Assembly (NCBI GenBank): GCA_052035235.1
Contig: JBPOHT010000020.1
Coordinates: 45,791-109,790 of the forward strand
DNA length: 64,000 nt
Origin: Solimonas_A sp052035235
Lineage (GTDB): Bacteria > Pseudomonadota > Gammaproteobacteria > Nevskiales > Nevskiaceae
Direction: 5' to 3'
In this document: piece by piece, positions 50,804 through 59,400 of the stretch
Layout of the letters: each line of letters opens with the position of its first letter
Numbering within the stretch: the first letter of the stretch is position 1
Program-made: the position numbers and the translations under genes
Notes under the pieces: model-generated
Database searches by the model: none
What the model saw: the letters and a program-made list of their open reading frames with translations, nothing else
Told to the model about the DNA's origin: nothing

Positions 50804-51397
50804 TCACTCGGATTCACCCATGATGCTCTGCGCCAGGTTGGCCTGGCGGGTATCGAGGCGCGCATCCACCTGCGCGAACTCGCTGGAAACGCGGCAGTCG
50901 CCACGCATCAGGCTGCGGTCCGCGATCACGCGCAGCGAGCTGGCCTCCGGCGGCGCCACCAGGTGCTGCTGCAGCAACTCGGCGTCGTCCGGGTGCGCCA
51001 TCACGCGCAGCTCGCGGCCGGCGCCATCGAGCGCGCCGATAGCCTCGCGCACCACGCCGAGTACGCGCGTGGGGTCCAGTTCCAGCTCCTGCTGCACCAG
51101 CCGGCGCGCGACCTCCACGGTCATCGCCACCAGGGTGCGCTCCACTTCCTCGTCGATCTGCGCCAGCGGGCGCGCCAGGTGCGCAACCAGCTCACGCAGG
51201 CGCGCGGCTTCGTTGCGCGCCTGCTGCAGGCCGGCGGCGTAGCCTTCGCCATGACCGCGGGCAAAGCCCTCCTGGTAGGCGGCGGCTTCCATCTCGTCCA
51301 GCTGCTGCGCGGTATGCAGCACCACGTCTTCCGGGCAGCGGCCCGGGGCGGCGAAAACCGGCGGCTCCCAGCGGGCCGTGGCAAAGGTCTCAGACAA
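50804..51397 (-). CDS. fliH: Flagellar assembly protein FliH
   Basis: The 197-residue regulator of FliI has the Gly/Ala-repeat helix (AAAYQEGFARGHGEGYAAGLQQARNEA, GxxxG-like) and a C-terminal domain with VAMTVEVARRLVQQELELDP. No ATG is available near the expected N-terminus; TTG at 51397 (MSETFATARWEPP) follows GGAGAGGAC and overlaps the fliG end by eight bases. Longer readings upstream run through the fliG gene in another frame and are rejected. Confidence 0.93.
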   Translation of the reverse strand: MSETFATARWEPPVFAAPGRCPEDVVLHTAQQLDEMEAAAYQEGFARGHGEGYAAGLQQARNEAARLRELVAHLARPLAQIDEEVERTLVAMTVEVARRLVQQELELDPTRVLGVVREAIGALDGAGRELRVMAHPDDAELLQQHLVAPPEASSLRVIADRSLMRGDCRVSSEFAQVDARLDTRQANLAQSIMGESE

Positions 51398-52406
51398 AGT
51401 CCTCTCCCTTGCCGCCCAGCGAGATCGTGCCGGCGTCGGCCAGGCGGCGGGCGGCCGCCAGGATTTCCTTCTGCGCCGCCTCGACGTCGGAAACGCGGGC
51501 CGGGCCCTTGGCCTCCATGTCCTCCAGCAGCATCTCGCCGGCGCGCTTGGACATGTTCCTGACGAACTTGTCCTTGATGCGGGCATCGGCGCCCTTCAGC
51601 GCCATGCCCAGGGTTTCCGTGGACAGATCGCGCAGCAGGGTCTGGATGCCGCGGTCGTCGACCTCGCCGAGATCGTCGAACACGAACATCAGGTCCTGGA
51701 TGCGCTGCGACAGGTCGGCATCCACTTCGCCGATGCGCGCGACGATGGTCTGCTCCATCGAGGAGTCCATCAGGTTGAGGATGCCGGCTGCCACCTTGAG
51801 CCCGCCGACGCTGGAGGACTTGAGGTTGCCGCCGCCGGAGAACTGCTTCTCCATGATCTCGTCGAGCTCGCGCAGCGCCGCCGGCTGGATGCCGTCGAGT
51901 CGCGCGATGCGCATCAGCACGTCGCCGCGCATGCGTTCGGGCAGCAGCTCCAGCACCTCGGCGGCCTGGTCGGGATCCAGGTAGGCCAGAACGATGGCGA
52001 CGATCTGCGGATGCTCGTTGCGCACCAGGTCGGCGACCGCGCGGGTCTCCATCCACTTGAGCGCTTCCAGACCCTTGCTGTTGCGGCCCAGCAGGATGCG
52101 GTCGATCAGGCCCGAGGCCTTGTCCTCGCCCAGGGCACCTACCAGCACGCGGCGCACGTAGTCGTCGGCGCCTACGCCCAGCGCGGTCTGGTTGTCCAGC
52201 TCCATGACGAAGCGGTCCATCACCTCGTTGGCGCGCTCACGCGAGACATTGGTCAACGAAGCCATGGCCTGGCCAACCTTCTGCACGTCCTTGGCGCCCA
52301 TGTGCTTGAGCACCTCCGCCGCCTCGGCCTCGCCGAGCGACATGAGGAGGATCGCGGCGCGCTCGGCGCCGCTGATGCCGCCTGCGGGTGTAGTGGCGTC
52401 GCCCAT
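51390..52406 (-). CDS. fliG: Flagellar motor switch protein FliG
   Basis: The 338-residue protein forms the torque ring of the C-ring. N-terminal ISGAERAAILLMSLGEAEAAEVLKHM binds FliF; the middle EHPQIVAIVLAYLDPDQAAEVLELLP binds FliM; the C-terminal charged helix is MFVFDDLGEVDDRGIQTLLRDL. The ATG at 52406 shares a base with the fliF stop (TGATG); a GTG one codon upstream is an alternative. Confidence 0.97.
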   Translation of the reverse strand: MGDATTPAGGISGAERAAILLMSLGEAEAAEVLKHMGAKDVQKVGQAMASLTNVSRERANEVMDRFVMELDNQTALGVGADDYVRRVLVGALGEDKASGLIDRILLGRNSKGLEALKWMETRAVADLVRNEHPQIVAIVLAYLDPDQAAEVLELLPERMRGDVLMRIARLDGIQPAALRELDEIMEKQFSGGGNLKSSSVGGLKVAAGILNLMDSSMEQTIVARIGEVDADLSQRIQDLMFVFDDLGEVDDRGIQTLLRDLSTETLGMALKGADARIKDKFVRNMSKRAGEMLLEDMEAKGPARVSDVEAAQKEILAAARRLADAGTISLGGKGEDFV

Positions 52407-54064
52407 CACTCTTGTCCAATCCAGTTCTTGACGACCTGGGCTACACGCTTGGGATCCTGGGTGACGGCACTGCGCGCGGTCTGCAGCTTCTCGTCATAGG
52501 GATCCGGCAGGGCGGCGACAGCGCTGCCGCCTGGGCCTCGGCCCAGGGCCACGGGGCCGTCGGAGACCACGCGCACGTCGTCGGCCACCATGCCGGCCGC
52601 GCCGCCACCCGACAGCGCACCCTGGGCGGCGCGCGGCGCCAGCGGGGCGGCCAGCAATTGCTTCAGCACCGGGCGCAGCACCGCGAAGATCAGCGCCAGC
52701 ACGATTAGTGCGCCGCCGAGGTGGCGCAGGCCGTCGCGCAGCTGCGGGTTCTGCCAGATCGGCAGGTCATCGGGGGTGACGGCATCGGGCTGCACGAAGG
52801 CCGCGTTCTGCACGCTGAGGCTGTCGCCGCGCTGCTCGCTGAAACCCACGGCCTCGCGCACCAGTGCATTGACCTTGTCCAGCTCCGGCTTGCCGAGCGC
52901 CACCATCGTGACCTTCTTGTCGGCCCCGACGCGCGGCACGTAATCCACCAGCACCGCCACCGACAGGCGGCGCACGCTGCCGACCGGCTGGCGCGTGTGG
53001 CTCAGGGTGCGGTCGATCTCGTAGCTGCGCGAGCTCTGCTTGCTCTGCGACAGCGGTGCGTCGGCGCTGCCGCTGGCACCGCTGAGCTGGTTCAGCGGCG
53101 GGTTGGCGGTCTGCGGCGGCGGCTGGTTGCTGGTGGCGCCGGGAATGCCGGCAGCGGGGCCGGAGGGCGAGCGCTGCTGCTCCTCGGAGGTCTGCTCGCT
53201 GCGCACCGTGGCCGAGTCGGGCTTGTAGGTCTCGCGCGCTTCCTCGGTCACGGAGAAATCGAGATCGGCGGTGACCTGGGCACTGACGCGGCCGGCCCCG
53301 AGCATCGGCGTCAGCAGTTGCTCGATACGGCGCACGTAGTCGGCTTCCACGCGGCGGGCATAGTCGAACTGCTCGCTGCTCTGGCCCAGCGGGCTACCGC
53401 CGTCATCGCGCGTCAGCAGGCGGCCGTTCTGGTCCACCACGGTGACGGCGGAGGGCTGCAGGTTGGACACGCTGCTGGCCACCATATGGACGATGGAGGC
53501 CACCTGGTCGGGTTCCAGCGTGCGGCCGGAGTGCAGCTCCACCAGCACCGAGGCGCTGGCGGCCTCGCGATTGCGGGCAAAGGCAGAGGCCTTGGGCAGC
53601 GCCAGGTGCACGCGCGCGGCGCGCACCGGCTGCAAGGTGGAGACGCTGCGCGCCAGCTCGGTCTCCAGCGCATGCTGGTAGCGAGCGGTCTCGATGAACT
53701 GGCTGGTACCGAAGCCCTGCTCCTGCTGGATCATCTCGAAGCCCTGGGCACTGCCGCGCGGCAGGCCCTGCGATGCCAGCTTGAGGCGTGCTTCGTGAAC
53801 CTGTGCCGCCGGCACCGAGACGGCGCCGGTGGCGGTATCCACCTGAAAGGGAATCTTGGCGGCGCGCAAGGCCTCGCCGATCTCGGCGGCGTCCTTGTCG
53901 GCCAGATTGCCGTAGAGCGGCGCCAGGTCCGGCTTCTGCGACCAGTTGAACACCGTGAAGCCCGCCGCCACCGCGACAGCAACACCGACCAGCATGATCA
54001 GCTGGCGCAGCGCGGGGATGTCCTTGAGGCTGCGCGCGGGAGAAGGAAGGGCGAGTTCGGCCAT
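52406..54064 (-). CDS. fliF: Flagellar MS-ring protein FliF
   Basis: The 552-residue protein has two membrane helices (about residues 19-40 and 440-460) flanking periplasmic YscJ/FliF ring-building domains (FEMIQQEQGFGTSQFIETARYQHALETELARSV). A proline/serine-rich disordered segment (about 285-340) lies before the second ring motif. The C-terminal tail PKRVAQVVKNWIG is the FliG-binding segment. The gap to fliE holds a REP-like hairpin. Confidence 0.97.
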   Translation of the reverse strand: MAELALPSPARSLKDIPALRQLIMLVGVAVAVAAGFTVFNWSQKPDLAPLYGNLADKDAAEIGEALRAAKIPFQVDTATGAVSVPAAQVHEARLKLASQGLPRGSAQGFEMIQQEQGFGTSQFIETARYQHALETELARSVSTLQPVRAARVHLALPKASAFARNREAASASVLVELHSGRTLEPDQVASIVHMVASSVSNLQPSAVTVVDQNGRLLTRDDGGSPLGQSSEQFDYARRVEADYVRRIEQLLTPMLGAGRVSAQVTADLDFSVTEEARETYKPDSATVRSEQTSEEQQRSPSGPAAGIPGATSNQPPPQTANPPLNQLSGASGSADAPLSQSKQSSRSYEIDRTLSHTRQPVGSVRRLSVAVLVDYVPRVGADKKVTMVALGKPELDKVNALVREAVGFSEQRGDSLSVQNAAFVQPDAVTPDDLPIWQNPQLRDGLRHLGGALIVLALIFAVLRPVLKQLLAAPLAPRAAQGALSGGGAAGMVADDVRVVSDGPVALGRGPGGSAVAALPDPYDEKLQTARSAVTQDPKRVAQVVKNWIGQE

Positions 54065-54098
54065 GGCGAGTTAATCCTGTCGCGCAGCGACGCCGCAT

Positions 54099-54124
54099 CC
54101 CCTCGCCCCTTGCGGGAGAGGGGG
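54099..54124. repeat. REP-like palindrome between fliE and fliF
   Basis: CCCCTCGCCCC/TT/GCGGGAGAGGGG, followed by a second small hairpin ACCGAC/GGA/GTCGGT near 54133. It lies inside the flagellar operon, where it may alter mRNA stability between fliE and fliF. Confidence 0.6.
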
Positions 54125-54195
54125 GGACCACCGACGGAGTCGGTAGTGGGGAGAGGGGGAGAAGCAGCCACCGTCGGAGCGATTCATGGCCGTCC

Positions 54196-54525
54196 TTAAA
54201 TGGGCATGTTCATGATGTCCTGGTACGCACTGACCAGGCGATTGCGGACTTCGACCATGCCCTTGAACTGCACCTGCGACTTGGCGCCGGCCACCATCAC
54301 CGAGGCCAGGTCGACGCTCTTGTCACCCATGGCGAAGGCGGTCTGCAGGCGCGAGCTGTCCTGCTGCGCCTGGTTGACGCTGTCCACGGCGGACTTCAGC
54401 ACCGAATCGAACCCGGCCTTCTGTGCCACCGGCTGCGCCGCCGCGACACCGGCCGGCCGCTGTGCGGTCTGGGCCTGCATCGCGCGGATTTGCGACAGCA
54501 CGTTGTTGATTCCGATTTCGTTCAT
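54196..54525 (-). CDS. fliE: Flagellar hook-basal body protein FliE
   Basis: The 109-residue rod adaptor joins the MS ring to the rod. Conserved parts are FDSVLKSAVDSVNQAQQDSSRLQTAFAMGDKSVDLASVMVAGAKSQVQFKGMVEVRNRLVSAYQDIMNMPI-like sequence at the C-terminus. It is the first gene of the fliEFGHIJK run and has a sigma-54 promoter match 33 bases upstream. Confidence 0.96.
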   Translation of the reverse strand: MNEIGINNVLSQIRAMQAQTAQRPAGVAAAQPVAQKAGFDSVLKSAVDSVNQAQQDSSRLQTAFAMGDKSVDLASVMVAGAKSQVQFKGMVEVRNRLVSAYQDIMNMPI

Positions 54526-54557
54526 CTCGGGCTTCCGGTCCGGTTTGCGGGGTAGGT

Positions 54558-54573
54558 TGCAAGACCTGTTCCC
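54558..54573 (-). promoter_or_regulatory. Sigma-54 promoter of fliE
   Basis: On the minus strand GGGAACAGGTCTTGCA matches the -24/-12 consensus TGGCACG-N4-TTGCA with three mismatches. The invariant GG and GC are exactly 10 bases apart, and the site is about 33 bases upstream of the fliE ATG. RpoN and the activator FleQ are encoded directly upstream. Confidence 0.75.
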
Positions 54574-54637
54574 GCAGGAAACGGGTTTATGGCGCGGTTT
54601 TCGGGTGGTAGTTCGTCAAGGTTCTGGCGTCTTGTCT

Positions 54638-54728
54638 CCTCTCTCCCGCTTGCGGGAGAGGCTTTTGGCTCCAACTCTGGAAGTGACTCAATGTCACTCC
54701 CAGGTAAGCCAAAAGCGGGAGAGAGGGT
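54638..54728. repeat. Composite REP-like structure
   Basis: The hairpin CTCTCCCGC/TT/GCGGGAGAG (54641-54660) runs into CTTTTGGCT (54662-54670), whose complement AGCCAAAAG occurs at 54707-54715 followed by another CGGGAGAG. AGTGAC/GTCACT forms an inner stem. Together they make a nested long-range palindrome in the gap between fleQ and fliE. Confidence 0.65.
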
Positions 54729-54775
54729 GTCTGTAGCAGTCCGAGGCATGTTGCTTACGTCCAGAGTTACAGAAA

Positions 54776-54835
54776 CCCTCTCGGCAACCGCTCCTGCGTT
54801 GCCCTACCTCGGGCATCCATGCCCTCGTCCCCTGC
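54776..54835 (-). repeat. 60-bp intergenic repeat, copy 2
   Basis: Reverse complement of 34276-34335 with one base difference. It ends four bases before the fleQ stop codon. Confidence 0.85.
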
Positions 54836-54839
54836 TATC

Positions 54840-56309
54840 TCAAGCGCTCAGCTGCTCGCCCTCGCCCGCCAGCTCGCGCGTCAGGCCATACTTGCGCAGC
54901 TTCTCCACCAGCGTGGTGCGGCGGGTGTTGAGCAGCTTGGCGGCGTGGGCGACGACCCCCTGGGACTGGGCCAGCGCCTGGCGGATCAGCGCCAGCTCGA
55001 TGCCCTCGATGTGGTCCTTGAGGTTGACGCCTTCCGGCGGCAACGTGCTCAGGGCGGCAATGGCGCTGGCGGTGGACGGCGGCGGCAGCAGGCCGGCGGC
55101 GGCCAGCATCGCCTCGTGGCGCTCCTCGGCCGGCTCTTCGGCCGCGGCCAGCGTCGGCTGGCCGGCGCGATAGCGCTGGGGCAGCAACTGGGCGCCGACC
55201 GCGGCGCTGGGGTGCAGCACCGCCAGGCGCTCGATCAGGTTGGACAGCTCGCGTACGTTGCCCGGCCAGTGATAGGCCCGCAGCGCATGCACCGCGTCCG
55301 GCGCCAGGCGCACCGAACCGTGGCCGTTGCGCTCGTTGCCGGCGATCAGGTCGTCGATCAGCAGCGGCAGATCCTCCAGGCGTTCGCGCAGCGGCGGCAT
55401 CTCGATCGGGAACACATTCAGGCGGTAGAACAGGTCTTCGCGGAACGTGCCCTTGACGATGGAGTCCTCGAGGTTGCGGTGGGTGGCGGCGATCACTCGC
55501 ACGTCGCAGCGCACGCTGCGGTTGGAGCCAACGCGCTCGTAGGTGCGCTCCTGCAGGGCGCGCAGGATCTTGACCTGCATCGGCAGCGACATGTCGCCGA
55601 TCTCGTCCAGGAACAGCGTGCCGCCGTCAGCCATCTCGAAGCGGCCCTTGCGCGAGGTGATGGCGCCGGTGAACGCGCCCTTCTCGTGGCCGAACAGCTC
55701 GCTCTCCAGCAGTTCGGACGGGATCGCGCCGCAGTTGACGGCGACGAAGGGCTTGTCACGGCGCGTCGAGCAGGAGTGGACGGCGCGGGCCACCACTTCC
55801 TTGCCGGTGCCGGACTCGCCGGTGATCAGCACGGTGGTATCGAAGCCGGCGACCTGCTCGATCAGGCGGCGCGTGCGGCGGATCGCCGGCGAGTTGCCGG
55901 TGGGGCCGGCCAGGCGCATCGACTGCTGGTGCAGGTCCATGCGCAGCAGGCTGGCGCGGCGCAGGATCTCGTGCAGCTGGGGGTACTTCACCGGGTAGTC
56001 CAGCGACATGCAGGCGCTGGCATCCAGGTTGTGGCGCTGCATGGCCGCCTCGTGGCGCGGCTGCAGCACCAGCAGCGGCGGGTGGTAGCGGTCGCGCTTG
56101 AGCCAGTCGACGAAGGCGCCGAAGCCGGCCTCGTCGGCGGTGTCACCCACCACCACGGCCAGCCAGTCCTGCTGGCGCTGCTGCGCCAGGTTCAGTTCGG
56201 CGACCGACTCCACCATCACGGGGCTGTGGTCGATGAACTGCAGGATCGCGCCCAGCGTCTGCAGGCGCGAGGCATCGGAATCAACCACCAGGACGCGGGA
56301 TTCAGACAT
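54840..56309 (-). CDS. fleQ: Sigma-54-dependent flagellar master regulator FleQ
   Basis: The 489-residue protein has an N-terminal FleQ domain (degenerate receiver, ESRVLVVDSDASRLQTLGAIL), an AAA+ domain with Walker A GESGTGKE, the sigma-54 contact loop GAFTGA and Walker B GGTLFLDEIGDM, then a C-terminal Fis-type helix-turn-helix (HAAKLLNTRRTTLVEKLRKYG). FleQ activates flagellar genes and, in pseudomonads, responds to c-di-GMP. The ATG at 56309 overlaps the vemR end by eight bases. It lacks a phosphorylation Asp context, as expected. Confidence 0.95.
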   Translation of the reverse strand: MSESRVLVVDSDASRLQTLGAILQFIDHSPVMVESVAELNLAQQRQQDWLAVVVGDTADEAGFGAFVDWLKRDRYHPPLLVLQPRHEAAMQRHNLDASACMSLDYPVKYPQLHEILRRASLLRMDLHQQSMRLAGPTGNSPAIRRTRRLIEQVAGFDTTVLITGESGTGKEVVARAVHSCSTRRDKPFVAVNCGAIPSELLESELFGHEKGAFTGAITSRKGRFEMADGGTLFLDEIGDMSLPMQVKILRALQERTYERVGSNRSVRCDVRVIAATHRNLEDSIVKGTFREDLFYRLNVFPIEMPPLRERLEDLPLLIDDLIAGNERNGHGSVRLAPDAVHALRAYHWPGNVRELSNLIERLAVLHPSAAVGAQLLPQRYRAGQPTLAAAEEPAEERHEAMLAAAGLLPPPSTASAIAALSTLPPEGVNLKDHIEGIELALIRQALAQSQGVVAHAAKLLNTRRTTLVEKLRKYGLTRELAGEGEQLSA

Positions 56310-56682
56310 TGGCTTCTCCGCGGGAGAACTCACGCAGGAGCTGGGCGATGTTGTGCTCATAGTCCTGCTTGTTGATGAAACCGTCGGCACCCGACTGGGC
56401 GGCGAATTCGCGGTGCGCGGCATCGTCGTAGTGGCTGGCGATCACCACGCGCGGCGGGTGATCCTGGGCCTTGATCAGGCGCGTGGCCTGCAGGCCGCCC
56501 ATGCCGGGCATGGCCAGGTCCATGATGATCAGATCGGGGCGGATTTCCTCGGCCAGGCGCACGGCGTCGTAGCCGTCGTAACCCTCGCCGACGACCTCGA
56601 CCTGCGTGCCGGCCAGAAGATGGCGTGCCAGCACGACGAAGGCCTTGTTGTCGTCGATTAGCAATGTCCTGAGAGTAGTCAT
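56302..56682 (-). CDS. vemR: Single-domain response regulator, VemR-like
   Basis: The 126-residue stand-alone receiver has the acidic pair Asp10-Asp11, phospho-acceptor Asp55 in LIIMDLAMPGMGG, a switch Ser/His region (VVIASHYDD) and the Lys in GFINKQDY. No output domain is present. Its position between rpoN and fleQ matches vemR of Xanthomonas campestris, which controls motility, exopolysaccharide and virulence and interacts with FleQ. No partner histidine kinase is in the window. Confidence 0.88.
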   Translation of the reverse strand: MTTLRTLLIDDNKAFVVLARHLLAGTQVEVVGEGYDGYDAVRLAEEIRPDLIIMDLAMPGMGGLQATRLIKAQDHPPRVVIASHYDDAAHREFAAQSGADGFINKQDYEHNIAQLLREFSRGEANV

Positions 56683-56713
56683 GTCCTGCTCCTTGCGTCC
56701 TGCTTCTGTGGTG

Positions 56714-58165
56714 TCAGCCCGCCCATCCGGCGGCTCGGGGTGAGGGTGCGGCGCGCTCCTTGGCGGGCGCGATCTTCATGGCTTCGCGGTACTTGGCGAC
56801 GGTGCGGCGGGCAACGCGGATGCCCTGGCGGGCCAGCAGCGCGGCGATGTCGCCGTCGCACAGCGGCGCGCCGCGGCCTTCGCCGTCGATGATGCGGCGG
56901 ATCATGGCCTTCACCGCGGTGCCGGAGGTCTCGCCGGCCAGGCCGGTGATCTGGCTGGGGAAGAAGGCCTTCAGCTCGTACACGCCCCAGGGGGTCTGCA
57001 CCCACTTGTTGCTGGTCACGCGGCATACGGTGGACTCGTGCATGGCGATGGCCTCGGCCACCTCGCGCAGCGTCAGCGGCGCCATGCCGACTTCACCGCG
57101 CTCCAGGAAGGCCTGCTGGCGCTGGAAGATCACGCGCGCCGTGCGCAGCAGCGTCTGGTGGCGGATCTCCAGGCCGCGCACCAGCCAGCGCGCTTCCTGC
57201 AGCTGGTCGCGCAGGCCCTTGTGGGTGCCGGTCTGGGTCATCAGACGCTCGTACAGCTTGTTCACCCGCACACGCGGCAGGCGTTCGGCATTCAGCTCCA
57301 CCTTCCAGGCGCCGGCCATGCCGGTCACCATCAGGTCGGGGGTCACGGCCTCGGCCGGCGCGGACAGCGCGGCGGCGGGCTTGGGGTTCAGCGTGCGGAT
57401 CAAGGCCACGGCCTGCCCGATCTCGGCGCGGCTCACGCCCAGCAGCTGCTGCAGCTCCTGCGTGCGCTGGGCGGCCAGCAGTTCCAGCGCGCCGGCGGCC
57501 AGGAACTCGGCCAGGTCACGGCCGGGGGTGCGCTCCGGCAGCATGCGGATCTGCAGGCACAGGCACTCGGCGAGGTTGCGGGCGGCAAAGCCGGTGGGCT
57601 CCACGCCCTGCACCTTCTCCAGCACCATCTCCACCTCGTCCAGGCCGGCGGCGAAGTTGGGGCCCAGGCGGGCGATGATCGAATCCAGCGGCTGCTCCAG
57701 GTAGCCGTTGTCGTCGATGGCCTCGATGATCGCCTCGGCGATCAGGGCCTCGCGGCGGCCTTCGATGGTCAGGCGCAGCTGCTCCAGCGCGGACATGCGG
57801 GCGTCGGTATGGGCGGCGGCGGCATGGCGCTCCTCCCAGGGGCGGTCGTCGTCGTCGGAGGGCTCGCCGCCGGACCAGCTCTCGGCGCTGCTCCAGTCGA
57901 AGTCGGCCTCGACCTTGTCGTGGGCGGCGGCGTCCATGCCGGTGACTTCCTCGTGGACTTCCGCAGCCGGCGCGGTCTCCAGCGGGGCGGCCTCGTCGGC
58001 GGAGGATTCACCCTCCTCCTGCTCCAGCATCACATTGCTTTCCAGCGCCTCGCGCAGTTCCTGCTCGAGCTCCAGCGAGGACAGCTGCAGCAGCCGGATC
58101 GACTGCAGCAGTTGCGGCGTCATCGCCATGTTCTGGCTGGTCCGCATGTTCATGTTGGGCTTCAT
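56714..58165 (-). CDS. rpoN: RNA polymerase sigma-54 factor
   Basis: The 483-residue factor has region I (MRTSQNMAMTPQLLQSIRLLQLSSLELEQEL), an acidic region II (residues about 55-110), the core-binding domain, the helix-turn-helix MHESTVCRVTSNKWVQTPWGVYELKAFF and the RpoN box ARRTVAKYRE. The ATG at 58165 is preferred over an upstream GTG because AGGAG lies eight bases before it. It sits in the flagellar cluster rather than next to lptB/hpf, so it is likely a second, flagellar RpoN (rpoN2-like). Confidence 0.95.
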   Translation of the reverse strand: MKPNMNMRTSQNMAMTPQLLQSIRLLQLSSLELEQELREALESNVMLEQEEGESSADEAAPLETAPAAEVHEEVTGMDAAAHDKVEADFDWSSAESWSGGEPSDDDDRPWEERHAAAAHTDARMSALEQLRLTIEGRREALIAEAIIEAIDDNGYLEQPLDSIIARLGPNFAAGLDEVEMVLEKVQGVEPTGFAARNLAECLCLQIRMLPERTPGRDLAEFLAAGALELLAAQRTQELQQLLGVSRAEIGQAVALIRTLNPKPAAALSAPAEAVTPDLMVTGMAGAWKVELNAERLPRVRVNKLYERLMTQTGTHKGLRDQLQEARWLVRGLEIRHQTLLRTARVIFQRQQAFLERGEVGMAPLTLREVAEAIAMHESTVCRVTSNKWVQTPWGVYELKAFFPSQITGLAGETSGTAVKAMIRRIIDGEGRGAPLCDGDIAALLARQGIRVARRTVAKYREAMKIAPAKERAAPSPRAAGWAG

Positions 58166-58512
58166 TTGTTCTCTCCTCGCCTCATTCACCGTGAGGCCAT
58201 AGTTGGCGAGGATGGCTTACGCCCGTAGCGGAACATTCCTTACGTGTTGTAGGGATTTACCTTACCCATGACGGTTTTCTGACGCGCGCCAGGGCTGGCC
58301 GGGAAAAGTCTGGGCCTTTCAAGTGCTTGTCTGGATTGAAGATCGCAGTGCAACAACGGGGCCCGTGCCACGGGCCACCCCATCCCTGTCGGAAAAAACT
58401 ACTGGTCGGGGTCAGGGTGGCGAGGGCCGCGATCCACCCACTGCAGGTTCCGGACCGGGCCGCGGACGGCGGAAAGGTGTCACCGCCGGGGCCGCAGCCC
58501 CGGCTGGCCCCG
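58166..58512 (-). promoter_or_regulatory. rpoN upstream region
   Basis: The 347-base gap before rpoN holds no gene. Three CTTAC pentamers at 58216, 58239 and 58261 are spaced 23 and 22 bases apart, about two helical turns, and probably lie over the rpoN promoter. Further away is a palindrome GGCCCGT/GCC/ACGGGCC (58360-58376). At the other end two GC hairpins (58485-58504 and 58507-58522) cover the stop of the secreted-protein gene, without a T run. Confidence 0.4.
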
Positions 58513-59187
58513 CTACCGGGGCTTTACCGAGCGCTCGTCGGTACCCAGGGCGTTGCTGCAGCGCAGGGTGTACGCGTACTCCGCCGACAGCGGCCCCAGC
58601 GGGCGCACGAAGCTGATGCGCTGGCGCCCGCGCGTGTCCAGCACCCCGGACCAGGGTTGATACAGCGCGGCCTGGCCGTCGCTGGAAGCCACGCAACTGG
58701 CCGCGTAGGGAAAGCTCCAGATCAGCTCGCCGCTGACAGCCACGCCGAAGCGCAGATCCGCCACCGGCACGCCGGGGTTACCGACAAAAACATCGCTGGC
58801 GAAGATGAAATAGCTCTCCGCCTGCGGCGGCCGCGTGCCGACCTCGCTGCCGTCGGTGACGCGGAAGTCCTTGAGGACGACGTAGGTCACGCCGTCATTG
58901 CCGTCGCAGGTCAGGCGGTAGCCGTACATTCCGGTGTGCTGCAGCGTCATGGTCTGGCTGCCGTCGGCGCCGGGCGCCGCGGGCAGCAGGTAGTCACTGG
59001 CCGGCACGCTGGAACTCAGCACGCAGTTGCCGGCGCGGCGGATGCTCCAGCGTGCGGTCACCACCTCGCCCAGCCGCCGCCACTCGATCTGCGGATCGAG
59101 CTCCAGCTTCACCACCGGCTTGAGCACCTGGGCCTGAGAGACCACCGGCAGCAGCAGTGCCAGCGCCATGAGCAAAATCTTCTTCAT
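58513..59187 (-). CDS. Secreted protein of unknown function
   Basis: The 224-residue protein begins with a clear Sec signal peptide (MKKILLMALALLLPVVSQAQ) and continues as a beta-rich extracytoplasmic domain with four cysteines in probable disulfide positions (GNCVLSS, LTCDGND, ASCVASS, LRCSNAL). The repeated cysteine-containing strands suggest two Ig-like modules, one from about residue 30 and one from about 130. No enzyme motif is visible. GGGGGAGC precedes the start. It is divergent from a large lipoprotein gene and may act with it. Confidence 0.7.
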   Translation of the reverse strand: MKKILLMALALLLPVVSQAQVLKPVVKLELDPQIEWRRLGEVVTARWSIRRAGNCVLSSSVPASDYLLPAAPGADGSQTMTLQHTGMYGYRLTCDGNDGVTYVVLKDFRVTDGSEVGTRPPQAESYFIFASDVFVGNPGVPVADLRFGVAVSGELIWSFPYAASCVASSDGQAALYQPWSGVLDTRGRQRISFVRPLGPLSAEYAYTLRCSNALGTDERSVKPR

Positions 59188-59400
59188 CTGCAGCTCCCCC
59201 GACCTGCAGCCGCGGCGTTGCGGCCTCCCATACTGCCCCGGCCGGGTCCCGGAGGGCAAAAACTACCACTGCGTCCCCCGGGTCCGATCATTACCATTCT
59301 GTGACAAGCCGCCGCGGTGTACGGCAGGCCGGCACGGCGATCCCCGCCGTCGCCAGAAAGACCGGTGCAGCAAGCCTCGCTGCCACCCCAGAGGAGAGTC

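Noticed and set aside
50804..51586. Longer FliH beginning at 51586
   Set aside because: The extra 60 residues are an out-of-frame reading of fliG (Arg/Ser/Pro-rich); the TTG at 51397 has a ribosome-binding site and a FliH-like start.
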